The notes under the pieces are model-generated. The model was not told where the DNA came from and did no database searches. It was given only the letters and a program-made list of their open reading frames with translations. The translations under genes were made by a program, and so were the position numbers. Below are positions 1 through 12,900 of a stretch of DNA of 64,000 bases, piece by piece; positions within the stretch are counted from its first letter, which is position 1; every line of letters starts with the position of its first letter. Location: positions 11,023,927 through 11,087,926 of the forward strand of contig CM036767.1 of assembly GCA_020796225.1 (NCBI GenBank), in the 5' to 3' direction. The DNA is from Arion vulgaris (Eukaryota; Mollusca; Gastropoda; Stylommatophora; Arionidae).

Positions 1-45
1 CCCCTGTGAGTGCGGTTCAATTCCGTGGGCTGGCCAGAAAAGCCA
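1..45 (+). repeat. tRNA-derived SINE (family S7), left part
   Basis: Carries a B-box-like gcggttcaattcc at 12-24 and the start of the S7 body. The remainder resumes at 1541 after the Penelope-like insertion. The left end is cut by the window edge. Confidence 0.75.
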
Positions 46-1540
46 ATAGTGAAACACGTACAAACAAAGTACTATAGTTTTACAAAAACAGAAACAGTGA
101 CGATAAATAGCAACGTTTCGACCAACAAGGCCTTTATCAAGCAAACGAACAAACAGGAGTGACAAATTAAAATGAAACACAAATGGACGACCAAATACAA
201 ACGTATCTAAGGAAAAGCTAGAATAAAAACGAATAACGAAATAAATGTAACACAAAAACACACATAAAAACTAGAAATAGAACGGAAAGAAACAATGAAA
301 CATCTAGTAAATATATAACTTGAATACATGCAACATATACCCATATAGAGTACAAAGCATAGGAAGAGAAAGTACTAAGAAGCATAAGAATGTAATACGT
401 TGAGCCCGCGTGGTCGCAAGGTACCATACAAAGAAATCAACCGATTCTCCAGAGCAAATCGACTACGATCATCAGAGGAACATGATCGGATGGCTGTGAC
501 CTGGACATCGCAAGCTCCTGAATGGCCAGTATCATTGAAATGGGTAGCTACAGGGGTCACAGAGCATTGGCGTATATCGCGCAAGTGTTGGGCGAATCGG
601 TCACTGAGTCTCCTGCCGGTTTCCCCAATATAGGCCTTGTTGCACCGCTTGCAGATAATGGCATAGATAATATTACGGACTCGCACGTGAAACTGTCTTC
701 AACAACGAACGTGGCTTTTGGAAAAGACACCGTGCGGGTCTGTATGACATAAGCACAAGTGTTGCAGCGCCGACGACCACACTGGATGGTGCCAAAATGA
801 CTCTGGATATTAGGCTTGAGGCGACTGTGAACCAACATATCCTTAAGGCTTCTGTCCCGTCTGTACGCCACCAAAGGATAGTGTTGGAAGATTGAACGTG
901 TCTCAGGATCAGACTGAAGAATGGAGAGATGACGGGAAAAGACTTTCTTCACAAGGGCACTATGAGGGTGGAAAGTTAAGACAAGTTTCACCCTGTCAGA
1001 ATTGGAAGTTCTATGCTGGTTAGAGAGGCCTCCTGGCGAGAAATTTGCTGAACGCGCCGCATAGCAGAAGCAAGCACCTTATCCGGGTATAAGCGCTTAC
1101 GAAAGAAATCCAGCATCTCGTGAGCTCTATCGAGAAAATCGTCGTCCTCGCTACAGAGGCGACGAAGGCGCAAGAGTTGAGAGAATGGTAAAGAATCACG
1201 ACAAGCCTGGGAATGGGAAGAGGTATAAAGAAGAAACTATGTGCATCAGTAGGCTTGTAGTAAACTGATGTAGTGATGGTGGATAGGCTGATATTGATAG
1301 TGATGTCAAGAAAGTTGACACAAGAGGTAGAGATGTGTGATGTAAACCGAATAGCCGGATTGAAGACATTAATGAAATTAATGAAGCGTGACAAATCGGC
1401 TTCAGGCATATCGGTAATGCCAATACAATCATCAATGTATCTATGATACACAGACGGAAGAGGGCCATCATAGGAATTCCATACTAGGTGCTCAAGATGA
1501 CCCATGAATAGACAAGCATAACTGGGTCCCATTTTAGTAC
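46..1540 (-). mobile_element. Penelope-like retroelement, 5'-truncated
   Basis: The minus strand, from 1540 to about 375, encodes pieces of one protein in shifted frames. First comes reverse transcriptase with the YIDD catalytic motif (about 1430-1450), a Penelope-type variant. Next is a linker with a Cys-rich QCGRRRCNTC motif (about 770), then a GIY-YIG endonuclease (AYIGETGRRLSDRFAQH, about 590-640). RT, Cys linker and GIY-YIG in this order define Penelope-like elements. Frames are broken and the RT N-terminus is missing. Flanked by a 12-bp direct repeat at 34-45 and 1541-1552. Confidence 0.9.
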
Positions 1541-1615
1541 CCAGAAAAGCCACAGGTTTACGGTGTTTGTGGCACCAAAGGGTTACGATGTTCATGGCAC
1601 CGAGCCGAAGAGCTA
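1541..1615 (+). repeat. tRNA-derived SINE (family S7), right part
   Basis: Continues the S7 body from the duplicated ccagaaaagcca through the ggcaccgagccgaagagc segment. It matches intact copies at 31908, 45667 and 53145. Confidence 0.75.
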
Positions 1616-1617
1616 AA

Positions 1618-1705
1618 TCCTAGAGATCTCCGAAAAATTGCAAATGTATCTCAGTCTGGAATCGACCGACAACCGCGAGAATGTTATGCAAACCACTTTC
1701 TCATA
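1618..1705 (-). repeat. Fragment of tRNA-derived SINE (family S6)
   Basis: Resembles the 3' part and head of the S6 copies at 37393 and 24204 in reverse orientation (cctagagatctccgaaaaa, then degenerate sequence). Confidence 0.45.
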
Positions 1706-2129
1706 AGCACTAAACCACTTTCCTATACAGATCCCCCCATAACTCAAAGACTAATCTTAGCCCTAATACAAATTCTGTTCCCAATCCCAGCTCTAGGCAT
1801 AGCTTATATCCATAACACTAATCCTAATTCTAGCCAGATAAATTAATAGAAAAGAAATTAACAAACAACGTAGAAAACAATCCAAACTTTCAACACAGCC
1901 ATTAATTAAAAAACTTAACCGGCCACGGTTAATCCTATCCAAAGCTTATTTACTAAATTTCAATTGATAAGACTAATCTTCTACTAAAAGATCTACTAAA
2001 GTCCATATTTATTGCTTTGCCGAAGAAATCAAGAGCAGTGGAATGTGAAGATCACGCACTATCTTATGAGCCATATGACAAATATATTACTGAGGATAAT
2101 GATGAGGATGACAAGCAGAATAAGACCAG
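1706..2129. other. Unassigned A+T-rich sequence
   Basis: No open frame, splice-bounded exon or repeat family shared with the rest of the window was recognised here. Confidence 0.5.
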
Positions 2130-3420
2130 AAATCAGTGATGAACAGTGGATTTATTGAAGGCAATGGCACTAGCAACGCTATATATATATCCTAAAAACA
2201 GTAATAGAAAGATCAATAGAAGTAAAAACAGATATATACTTGTGCTTTATATACTACACCAAGGCGTTCGACAAAGTAAACCCTCAGGAACTTTCCAAAA
2301 TGTTAGAGAGCTTAAACATCGACAGCAAAGATCTAAGAGTCCTTCAGAACATATATTGGCAGCAGCTACAAGAATAGACAAAAAGATAGGAACTTTCCAG
2401 AAGATCAAAACTGTGTTAGACAAGCATGCGTGTTATCAGCAGACCTATTCTCACTGTATTGTGAAAACATTTGTAGGTCTATACAGGATATTGCTGCAAT
2501 AGCTGTAGGAGGACATAACATTAACCCTTTAGCTGCTAAGAACGTATATATACGTTTTTCCAATTCACTTCTAAAGACGCATTAACACGTCTGTTATTAT
2601 CTCTACTCTTTGGGCTAAAGACGTGTTAACACGTTATACATTGATACTGTCACTGCTATAGGCGTACATTCATGACCTAGAAACAAAGAGTAGCTATTTT
2701 TAGCTCAGCCTTCAGAAAGTATGTAGCAGCGAAAGGGTTAATAACCTGAGATACGCTGATCTTACTGTCTTAATAGCATGAAATGGAGCTCCAGATTATA
2801 GTTGATAAGGTTGTGACAGAAAGTAACAACAAAGGACTCAGTTTGAATATTAAGAAGACAGAAGTTATGATCATATAAAAAAAGCAGACTTTGCCAAAAT
2901 GCACCATCACAGTAAATGGAACTGAGCTAAGACAAGTGCAGCAATTTAAATACCTTGGAGTCCTGGTAACATCAGATGGCAGATGCCGATCAGAAATAAA
3001 GAGCAGAATAGGGCAAGCGAAAACATCGTTACTAAAAATGAGGAGCATTATCTGCACCAACTCCTTGTCAATTGCGATCAGAATGCGAGTTATACAGTGC
3101 TACATAGAACCAATACTGACATACGGATGCGAGTCATGGATAAATAACACACAGATTGAAAAGTCTCTGTAGGCCGCAGAGATGTGGTTTTACAGAAGAA
3201 TGATGAGAATCCCATGGACTGCTAAATGACTAATGTTGAGGCGTTGAGTGAGATCAAGACAGAGAGAAAGCTTATCATCAATATTAGAAAGAGGCAATCA
3301 TCATTTTTCAGGCATGTGATGAGAAGGGGAGGTTTAGAACACACTGTGAACACAACCGGTAAAATCGAGGTAGACGAGACAGAGGAAGACAGAGAGAGAA
3401 AATTTTGGATAGCCTGACTT
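2130..3420 (+). mobile_element. Non-LTR retrotransposon RT remnant, split by a MITE
   Basis: Broken frames show RT motifs in order: a YTKAFDKVNPQEL-like block near 2255-2300, the YADD-type active site altered to YADL near 2752, FKYLGVLVTSDG at 2945, and a C-terminal RxxSFFRHVMRR segment near 3300. A TTAA-flanked MITE (2521-2741) lies just before YADL. Stops and frameshifts make it inactive. Confidence 0.85.
2521..2741. mobile_element. TTAA-flanked MITE, family T1
   Basis: Begins TTAACCCTTTAGCTGCTA and ends TAGCAGCGAAAGGGTTAA. The ends are inverted repeats with one mismatch, and TTAA sits at both ends. Removing it with one TTAA restores the LINE frame around 2515-2760. A second copy is at 26261. 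Confidence 0.9.
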
Positions 3421-3699
3421 CACGGCTCGGTAGAGCGTCAACATCTGAGTTTATAGTAAACACCAAAGACAAGAGATTTGTGGAGATCCATGATCGCCTA
3501 CCCCAGCCGGCACCTGATGATGAATCTTCATCAAAAAGTTCAACATTTTGTGAGATGAAAAAACCCCCACAGAAATATCGTGATGCGTTAAGAAAAGAAT
3601 ACTGACAGAAGAAGATGATATAATGAGAAAGAAAGTTGATGAGATGAATTTACAAAATGACAAAAAATACTGATGTGATCTTTTTTTGCTGTTAGGCGT

Positions 3700-3825
3700 A
3701 GGTAAACACGTAAAAACAAAGTACTACAGTTTTACAAAATACATAAACAGTGACGATAAACAGCGTAGGCGTAGCAGGTTTTAGGCGTAGCAGGTTTAAT
3801 TGTTAGGCGTAGCAGGTTTTACCGA
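3700..3825 (+). repeat. Penelope-like terminal fragment and short tandem repeat
   Basis: 3706-3763 matches the terminal sequence at 55-115 (cacgta, acaaagtacta, gtgacgataaa). Three copies of a 17-19 bp unit (ttaggcgtagcaggttt) follow at about 3764-3822. Confidence 0.6.
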
Positions 3826-4012
3826 TGATCGGTTTCCGAGATAGTGTACTCTCGGTCGCTTGGTATGCTGTGATATTGTGGAGTTTTAAGATATCTGTAA
3901 CTCCATCATTCATCTTTTTCTTGGTCTGCCCCTTCCTCTTGATGATTCCATTTTCAGACAGTTTGTACGCTCTTGCAACTGCTGTATTCGGGTTCATTCT
4001 CACCAAGTGGCA
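3790..4012 (-). mobile_element. LINE 3' end (RT C-terminal tail)
   Basis: The minus strand encodes MVRMNPNTAVARAYKL, then GVTDILKLHNITAYQATEST. It is the same family as 38190-38500 on the plus strand. The fragment is truncated. Confidence 0.75.
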
Positions 4013-4017
4013 TAATG

Positions 4018-4285
4018 ATGTGATCTTCTTCTTCTTTGCGTTCGTTCTTTACGACCAATTTTAATCACTCTTTGTGATATGTTTGATCTTTGTCAAGAAC
4101 GTGTATACGTTGCACATTGGTTTGGTAGGCCCATAAACACATAGACTTCTACACGTTTAGGACACGTGCATCCGATTTCAGCCAAACCTCCTTAGCCGCC
4201 TCTTGCGACATTCGTGGCAGGTAACAGTGGTTCTATTCTTTACACCCCAAATTTGGGCCCCGGTGACCACTTGGGCGAATGATGA
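4018..4285 (-). repeat. SINE-like repeat S1 with tail T1
   Basis: Reverse-orientation copy of S1. Its head holds the gtaaagaatagaaccactg and gcgactaaggagg blocks, and its tail has acgtgtatacgttgcac and ends in GAA-rich sequence. Copies with the same tail lie at 25313 and 58722. Confidence 0.8.
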
Positions 4286-4295
4286 TGAAAATGTA

Positions 4296-4420
4296 AATCG
4301 TTGCATATCCTTTACAGGACGTAGCCATCAACCACAGTAAACGAGTCGTTGATGTTCTAGTCACCACTTATACGTTTAGTAGTTGCCATTGCTTTCAAAC
4401 GGTAACTGATGTGATAATTT
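4296..4420 (+). repeat. SINE S9 fragment
   Basis: Shares atcctttacaggac and the ttgccattgctttc block with 10655, 10915, 15085 and 25144. Confidence 0.65.
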
Positions 4421-4589
4421 ATCATAATTGACGTGATGAATTGACTTTCCCGGTTATGGAAATCATCAATCTTCACAGTTCCATTGCTTTTTAAAACAGT
4501 CTCTTTCTGCTTTCTGTGCAATTAATATATGTGTTTATTGTTGTGCTGTATTATTTACTGTCGTTCTCTCTCTTGCGTTCCCGGCCTAG

Positions 4590-6640
4590 CCTGATGGACC
4601 AACTTCTATCATGAATTTTACTGTTGTTTTAGGATTCCGTTCCTCCGTACAGCTTTTCGTGAAGCTCTGTGTGTTGTGGCCAGTACTCTTTTCGTATACC
4701 TGCTAAACGTTGACAGTCTTGCAAGACGTGTTCTGCCGTCATGTCTGTCATATTGCATGGGCACAGGCTAGTTGTGCCAATTTTAAATTTATGGAACATG
4801 TGGGCTCTGAGCTTGTTGTGGCCGGTACGGAGGCGAAATATGACAACTTGTTCACTGCGAGAGAGACCATAGTATCCGTCACTGTCTGTGTACTGCGGAT
4901 GGTCTTTTGCCCATTTGCTTCGATAGTGCGAACCGATGGTTGTTTGACTTCCTCATAGCTGATCTCGAGATCAGTCTGGGGTAGTCGCCCGCCCTCTTTG
5001 GCTAGCTTGTCGGCCTCTTCGTTTCCCCTAATGTTGCAGTGTGACGGTATCCACTGGATGACAGTGCGTTTGAGTGAACTCGTTAGTTCAGCGAGGACGT
5101 TTTGAGCTCATTCATCTCAGTTTTGCCGACGCATTTGAGGGCCGTGATGACCGATAGAGCATCGGTGAATATCACGACATTGTTGCGTGTAGTGTTTCTT
5201 CTCTCCAAGATCATTTCGGCCGCTTCTTTGATTGCCTCTGCCTCTGCTCGGTAGTTATTCGAGTATTTGCCAGTTGCAATCGCTTTCTTGGCCGTGACTT
5301 TCTTTGAGATTTCAAGCACTATTCCTCCTCCGCCGTCGCTTATTGCGTTATTTGCCGATCCGTCCGTGTAGACGTGCGTCCACTCATTTTCAGGGTACTC
5401 TGATTCTATGTGTACTTCTGCTGCAGTTTTTCTGTCGAGGTTTGTTTGATCCCTTTTGCTCAGTATGCCTGGGATTGATTCCCCTAGTTCTGGCATTTTT
5501 GTTTTCCATGGCGGACACTTGTCAATTGTCGGGATTGGTTTGGCTGTGCATTTGGACAGGACTGGATGGTCTGTGGTCAGTGCGTTTGAGATTCTAACGA
5601 AGTTAGATCTCTGTATTCTCCACTTTCCGGATTCATACATTCTTTCATGCATTGGGTGAGATTTGAGCCGTTTGAGTTTTTCCGCAAGTACTACTACTTT
5701 CTTGTCCCTTCGGTCAGTCATTGGTTGGATGCCTGTGATGGTCTCCATCGCCTTGATGGGTGTGGACTTTATGGCTCCAGTGATAATGCGTAGGGCCCGG
5801 TTTTGACTGCTGCTCACTTTTGCGAATTGCTTGTTCGATGCATTGCTCCACGCTGCCATACCGTACTCTAGGACCGGTCGCACTCTACCAGAGTAAAGTG
5901 TCTTGAGAATTTTGGTGTTTGCTCCCCATGTGGAACCTGCGAGTTTACGCATCATTGTTAGCCTGTGTCTCGCTTTTGCCGTAGCATTTTCGATCTGGGT
6001 TGCACCAAGTCAGCTTTCTGTCGAGTGTGACTCCTAGGTACGTTGGGGTTTTATTTTCTGGAAGGTTCTGCCCATTGACTTTAAGCGTTATCTTGTAATC
6101 CTTGTTATTCTGGGAGAACACAGTGTAAGTGGTCTTTGAAGGATTTATTTTCATATTCCACTTTGCTGACCACACTTCAAGGTTATTTAACGTAGCTTGC
6201 AGTCGATTTTCTGCTGTGGGCATTGACTCTTCTCTCGCCCATATTGCCAAGTCGTCGGCATACATGGCAGAGTGAACTCGTTCTGGGAGGCATGTTGCAA
6301 TGTCATTGACGAAGACTAGAAAGAGAGTCGGTGAGAGCACTCCTCCTTGGGGACTCCTTGCTCCAGTGTGGCCTTCATACTTTTGTACCCCTGAACCTGA
6401 ACTCTAGCTGTTCTGTTCTCTAGGTATCTATCGAGCCAATTGTACATTCGTCCCTTTACGCCGAGGGTGAGCAGTTTTAGCCTTAATCCTTCTTTGTTCG
6501 ATTTGCTAATCACCATTTCATAAAATAGATTAAAGGCAAAGTAAAAACTGAACGACGTACATGAATAGTTCTGTCCCTTGTTGTTTGAAATATATCCATA
6601 CGCCGTCTTGGTTACGTTATTAAGTTTTCTTAACATTTAT
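4590..6640 (-). mobile_element. LINE with reverse transcriptase and RNase H
   Basis: On the minus strand, 6636 to 4640: RT palm with SAMYADDLAIWA (about 6260), TPTYLGVTLDRKLTW (about 6020), thumb and connection, then RNase H starting YTDGSANNAISDGGGG (about 5350) and a WIPSHCNIRGNEEADKLAK block (about 5040). A C-terminal FRTGHNKLRAHMFHKFKIG zinc-knuckle-like region follows (about 4830). RT followed by RNase H is typical of the I/jockey-related groups. It is 5'-truncated, with frameshifts near 6340, 5950 and 5085. Confidence 0.9.
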
Positions 6641-6904
6641 GCAGTTTATTTAGTAAACTTAGTTTATAAATAATTTAAACTATATTTTGCTTGCTCGCTA
6701 GTATAAAGTGTTCTAAACTGTTGCAAAGTGATGCTATTTTAAGAAAAATATGCAAAAACGATGAACTATATTTTATAGTGCCTTGTCTTATAATTTGTTT
6801 ACATTTGAGTGAGTTTACCTGAGGACTGTTTATAGTAGACGTACTGTGTTAGTGTATTCAGTATTCTGTTCACAAAAAAGAAAAATAATAATAATAGAAT
6901 AATC
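6641..6904. promoter_or_regulatory. A+T-rich region upstream of candidate exon 1
   Basis: Contains a TATA-like gtttatag at about 6829 and no repeat family or open frame. It could hold the promoter and 5' UTR, which is inference only. Confidence 0.2.
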
Positions 6905-6945
6905 ATGTCAACAAATGAAGTTGTACAAAGTGTTGCTAAAAATTT
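6905..6945 (+). CDS. Candidate exon 1, start codon
   Basis: ATG at 6905 with A at -3 opens 13 codons reading MSTNEVVQSVAKN, then two bases before a strong donor (gtaaga at 6946). It leaves phase 2, which is what the next candidate exon requires. No upstream exon was seen. The short length makes this an inference from start context, donor and phase. Confidence 0.4.
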
Positions 6946-9900
6946 GTAAGAAACTATTACACTCATGTAACTGTATTATTGTATGCGACCATTAATATAA
7001 GTAATTTATAATGAAATGGGTACTTACTTAATACTTACTAAGTTACTATTAGTATTACTATTAGTATTACTGTGTGATACTTTCTTCTGAGTTATGAGTT
7101 ACGCTAATTGATGGCAGGAATTATAATTGGAATTGAGTCGTTGAAATTAAGTGAAAGTTACAAGGGCTTCGACCCTGATAGTTTCATCTAGGTCAAATGG
7201 ATTTAACACAAATGAAATTTTCCCGCTTTCATGCACTTAGGCTCTTTTTAGCTTAACTGATTGTTGCGATGTTTCCTTCTAAATCTTTGATGGGAGCAAA
7301 CAGAGCTATAGTTATAAGACTATAGGTTAACTTCACATTGTTAATAAAACAAAGTACGAAACATTAATGCAACATTATAATGAATAGCTCAAATTGAAAC
7401 ATAACAAATGTTTTTGATATTCAGCAGCTTTGTGTATTGAAGGCCTGGTTATAAATGGTCTCTGTGGTTAAGCCTTTCCCTTGCGATTTGAATCAGACAG
7501 CTTCGTTCTGTTCATGAGATCATTTTTCCCCAGAGACCACTAGAATTGTTGCTGGAGCTATGGAGTTCGTGCTTTGTGCAATACTCTAAGCAGGTGGCAT
7601 GCCATTTCTGCAGAGAGGGACTGAGCCATATGGGGTAAAATCCAGTGCAATGAAGTCAATCCTCCAGCTTTAAATATACATTGTCAGCTTAGAACACAAT
7701 AGAGTATATTGTCAGCTTAGAACATAATAGAGTACATTGTCAGCTTAGAACATAATAGAGTATATTGTCAGCTTCTAAACCCCACTCACAGTCTTAGAGT
7801 TTAATCCAAGTAGACTCCAGGGTCTTATTTTCTTGGCATCAGGTGCTCGCCAGAGCTGGGTTAGTAGATACAGGTAGTTCTGGATCCAATAATTGGACCC
7901 CATGATAAGGTAGGGCTGGTTTGGTTGCAGGCATTACTCATATTTTGAATTAGACCTTAGCAATCATTGCTCCAAAAAGGAGAAAATATCTTGTTGAATT
8001 GTGACATCTACCGGAAGAAATTGAACACCTGTAGGTCTGCCCAATTGATTGATTATATCTAAATTGCTATGAAGAGGGTTTAATAATCAATTATTTGTGC
8101 ATATTAATTTCTTTTATGTCAGTGTTCTATTAGAATCTAAGTTTGGTGTAATCTCTTCCTAAAGGAAATATTACTTTCAAATTAAGAGGTTAGAAGATGG
8201 ATTTGATTTATCTGATGTTCACCAGCCCATACTGAGTCACCCACCATTAAAATCTGTAAGTTTTCTAAAATTGTGTGCTGGTCTTCTTAAAGTTTATATT
8301 GAAAAATAGACTACACTAAATGTGCTAAACCTATATGTTTTGTCACTTGTTAGGTTAGTGTAATTGTATTGGTCTGTTTGAAGAATTCTATGTCATGATG
8401 AAGAGAATAAAGAGATTTAAGAATTCCAGTGGAAGCAGTGGAGCCAATGAATATGATCAACAAATAGATAGTGTACAAGTATTAGGGTCTTCAAGGGGGG
8501 ACTGCCTAGAGTAGTTGATAGTAGCTCGGCCTGCTAGCTGTGAGACGCCTCATGCTCGGGTTCGAACCTACTGTCCGGCATTTGTTCGAGTCCCCTGGTC
8601 TTACTCAGGACGATAACGTGAGTACCTCTGAAGTCGGAGAAAATCTGTCTGTATGGCGAGGGAATACTAATTACTAGTACATTGAGCACACGGCTGCCAG
8701 TGTAAAGTAATTTACAATGTGCACGCTGCTGCCATTGTAAGAAATTGTAAAACGGATTTTCACGCAAAAATCAGTTTCAGAGATGAAACTTCGTCCTGAG
8801 TTGAAAGCGGACGGAAAAAAAAAAAAAAAAAGGGTCTTCAAGAAAAACAAATTACCAAACACAGGATTCGAACCACAAACCCATATTTCTTATGGCACCC
8901 ATTGCCTAGCCCTACAATATGTATGATGAAGAGACTAGAAAAGATGCCTAAGTATTGCCTGCTCCACTATTACGTAAACAGCTTACCGCAGCTGGAAGGG
9001 TATCCTACTTCAGCGATCAACAAATGATTAAAAAAATTAATAATTCTTTCTACTCATTGTCAGCACATGAAACATGTTCATTCTCCTGGACAGATAGAAT
9101 AAAAACAGACCTGAAAAAGGAACTGCTTTCATTGAGAGTTAGCAAGATATAACATTGACATAGCAGCACTTAGTAGAACCTAACTTGCAGACAAAGTCCA
9201 ATTGTGAAAATGTTGCAGGCTATACTTTATTTTGGAGCAGAAAAGTAACAGAATAAAGACAAAAAGCAGGGACTGGCTTGCTTTCAAAACTTAATTCCAT
9301 AAATAATATTTTGCTAAATATATTCCACATGCTCCTGCCTTGTGTAAATATTCCATAAAAATGTTTTGTTAGATACCCTCCTCTATCGTTTGCTAATATT
9401 TTATTTAAAATAAAAAATTTTCTTCTGCATACATCCCATGTGCTTTACCAATATTTCATTTAAAATTTGTTGTTAGATTTATTCCATGTACTCTAAATAT
9501 TCCACTAAAATCAATTATCTTTTGCATGTATTCCATATATATGTATATATGTTCTGTTTGTTTGAACAGTTACCTGCACACCAGAATGATGGCTTGCATG
9601 ATAGAGCGCTCAAGCATTATTTCAGTGATCCGGACGTTAGAATCATGCTCACACAGCTAAACAGTGTATGTTAATTAGTGGGTGTAGCAGACATTGGAAG
9701 GTTATGCAATCTGGATTGTTTTTACTTAAAAGAATTCTAAGTTATCATCATCATCAAATACTTGTCCTGAGCAGAACTTTGCCACCCCAACAGTCCTCCG
9801 AATTTTCTCTCTCTCATAGGTCAAACGTCGCCTCTGTAGCTGTCATGTTCAAACCGTCAGTCATATCATGAATCCATCTTCTCTGTGGTCTTTTTCTTCT

Positions 9901-12900
9901 TCTCTTTGCCAGTATGCCTCCTTCAATAATGGTCTTCTTCAGTCCCGTCGGGCTTTTATATGTCCAAAATACCTCAATTTTCTCTTTCTTATTTGTAGCA
10001 TCAGCCTGTTTACCTTGATTTTGAGTTCTTCTGGTAGATCTATTTGTTCTCTTCTAAGTTATAGATAGGGCATATCATAAGACAGAAGTGTATTTGTAGT
10101 ATTTCATGCAAAATACAATCATTAACTCTTAGTAGGATTGTGAAATGCGCTGCCTCGTAAAAGTTACCGAACAACACCAGAAAAGACAGTCATCAACATA
10201 AGAAGAAAGTTGGCACAGAACCTTGAATTACATTGAGAAACAAAGAATGAAGTGGTTTGGCCACTTAATAAGAATGCATCCAAACTCCACAGTATACAAA
10301 GTCTTCTACAACAGAACATCAGGAAAAAGGTGAGGGAAGACCATGAAAAGATGGTTAGATGGCCTAGCAGAATTCCGTCAAAGAGCAAAAATAACAATCC
10401 CTCAAGCCACCAGAACAGCACAAGACAAAAACAGAAAATGACGACACTGGGCAACAATGCGGTAGCAGTGTGACGACACAAGAAGAAGAAGAACTCTTAG
10501 TATACATGCTCAAAAGCCACGGTTAAACACCTTCATTTTTAAGTTTAAATTTAGAAGTTTGCTTAAAATTTACAGCTCAAATATTTCAGCTTTATAAAAT
10601 TCTACTACAAATTCTAAGAAAGTTGAAATTCTATTGAAATGAAAATCATAGTATATCCTTTACAGCACTTAGCCATCAACTACAGTAAATGAGTAGTTGA
10701 TTTTCAAGGCACCACTTATACGTTCAGTAGTTTTGCCATTGCTTTCTGAACGGTGAGGTTTATATTTACCATTCGTAAAAATCCCAGAAAACTTTTTTAC
10801 TTTCAAACTTGCCTGCCACTGAGTTTGAAACAGATATGCTTGGATTGTGATAGAGCCTACTACTGCTTAAGCTACAGATGCTTACTTTCTATTCTATTAG
10901 TTAAAAGTTAATTGCTTATCCTTTACAGGACTTTACAAATCAATCCCAGCTTTTAAACGCTGTTTGTGATTTTTCTAGGCATTATTCGTTCAGTAGTTTG
11001 CCATTGCTTTCTGAACGGGTGGTGCTATCGTCCTTTGTAAAATCCACACGCAACAATTTGCAACCAAACTGTCCGAGCGTAATTCGAACTCGAACGGTGT
11101 GGTTAATAGACCGAGTCACTATCCCCTTAGCCACATTCTATTACAAATGATAAATACACAAGTTAGGTGGAATATATTAGGTATAATAAAATATTTGGAA
11201 TAATAGGAAATAATTTTTAAATATTAAAACTGTATTAAGTGTGCAGTTAAGAATTAACATTATTTTATAATACATATTTATTATACAATTATTAGTGAAA
11301 ATTACAGTAATTATACCAAGGCCTACTGTGAGATGCCAACGAGATTTAAAAAGCTAGATAAAATTGTTCTATTAGAACATAAAATACATATTTTTTTAAA
11401 AATCTCTGCTGTAGCCTTATACAAGAGGAGCATTGCAAGGGTGGAGAGAAATTGAGGTGCGGAACATGCTTGACAATTACATGACACGTTATTCCTTCAA
11501 GGTAATTTCTATATTTAACTTGAATACATAATTGAGGCATGAACATTTAACGAGGCAATGGAAAAACTTATATGTGCTTTTGAATATGTGTTACAGAAGA
11601 GTTCTCCTTATATACCACAGACAGAGAAGAGAGCAAATAGATCTGTCCAGAACAAACTCAAAATCAAAGAAAACTGGCTGATGTTACAGATAAGAAATAG
11701 AAGTATTTTGGACATATAAAAAGATATGAAGTGTTGTAGAAGACCATTATAGAATGAAAAATTCCAGCAAGATAGAAAAGAGGAAGACCATGGAGAAGAT
11801 GGATCCTGGATATAACTGATGATTTGAGCTCGATGACTGCAGAGGCGAGACATCTGGCTTATGAGAGGGAGAAATTCTGAAGGACTGTTAGGGTGGCAAA
11901 GTTCTGCTCAGGACAAGCTATTTGATGATGATACATAATTGCAGAAACACAAGCACATTAATCCATATATGGTTGGTGAAATTATTATTCCTGGGCTGGA
12001 ATGCATATATGACACGGTTTTTTTCTCAATGATATCAAGGGATTGGAATAGCTAATCATGGTTGTTGGGAAACACAGTGAGGATTGGTGTCTTTTTTTCA
12101 AGTATAAAGATAACTAGGATTATGTTGCTGACAGGATGAGATCTCAGTCCAAGATTATTGCCATCGTTGGTGAAGACATTGAGAATGTCCTGGCTCCATA
12201 ATTGACAATGATGATTTTACATAATAAAACAGAGGGGGTACTAACCATGACAGTTCAAAGAGTAATTTGGCATGACGCAGTCAAGAAAACAAAGGTGGAA
12301 CCTCTGAGGACATACAACTTTTCTGTGTTGCCATTTGGGTGGGGATCATAGACTATTGCAGTAGGGAAGAGAATTGAGTCTTTTGAAACAAAGAACTACA
12401 AAGAATTTTTAGAACACCCTTGACAAAGAAGAGTAGCGATGTAGGCACCCTTGCAATACCTGATCATCAAGAAATGTTGGCTCATGGACAATATTCTATA
12501 TCGAAGACTGAATTTTTCAGCATGATTTCAGCAATTGTAGAAATATCTGTTAGACTAATTAATTATTTAATGTGTTTTAAAGATGGATACATTTCTAAGA
12601 AAATGAATAACAATGCACATGTATTAAAATTTTGTATGTGTTTTCTCCTTTTGTCGTGACACTGTAACTGAGTTGTTGCCCAGTGTTATGGTTTTCTGTT
12701 CTTGTCTTGCGCTGCTCTAGTGGCTTGGGTGATTGTTATTTTGCTTTTTAGACTGGATTCTACTATGTCATATATCAATCTTTTTAGTGATCTTCCTCTC
12801 GCCTTCTTTCCTGATGTTTTGTTGTGTGCATATATAAAAGTATACAAACAGATATTAGAGTTTGCGTACATTCTAATTTTGTATAGGCAATAAATTAAAA

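Noticed and set aside
46..170. Hammerhead ribozyme in the Penelope-like terminus
   Set aside because: GAAAC is present but no CTGANGA core at suitable distance was found in this copy or at 3706, 28376 or 59110.
8395..8472. ATG-led stretch MMKRIKRFKNSSGSSG ending at a gt
   Set aside because: No good acceptor gives a compatible phase, and the candidate exons at 8165 and 9570 already join in phase without it. Kept only as a weak possibility.
12420..12659. 79-codon plus-strand open frame
   Set aside because: No motif, no splice sites of matching phase and biased toward A+T-rich codons. Probably chance.
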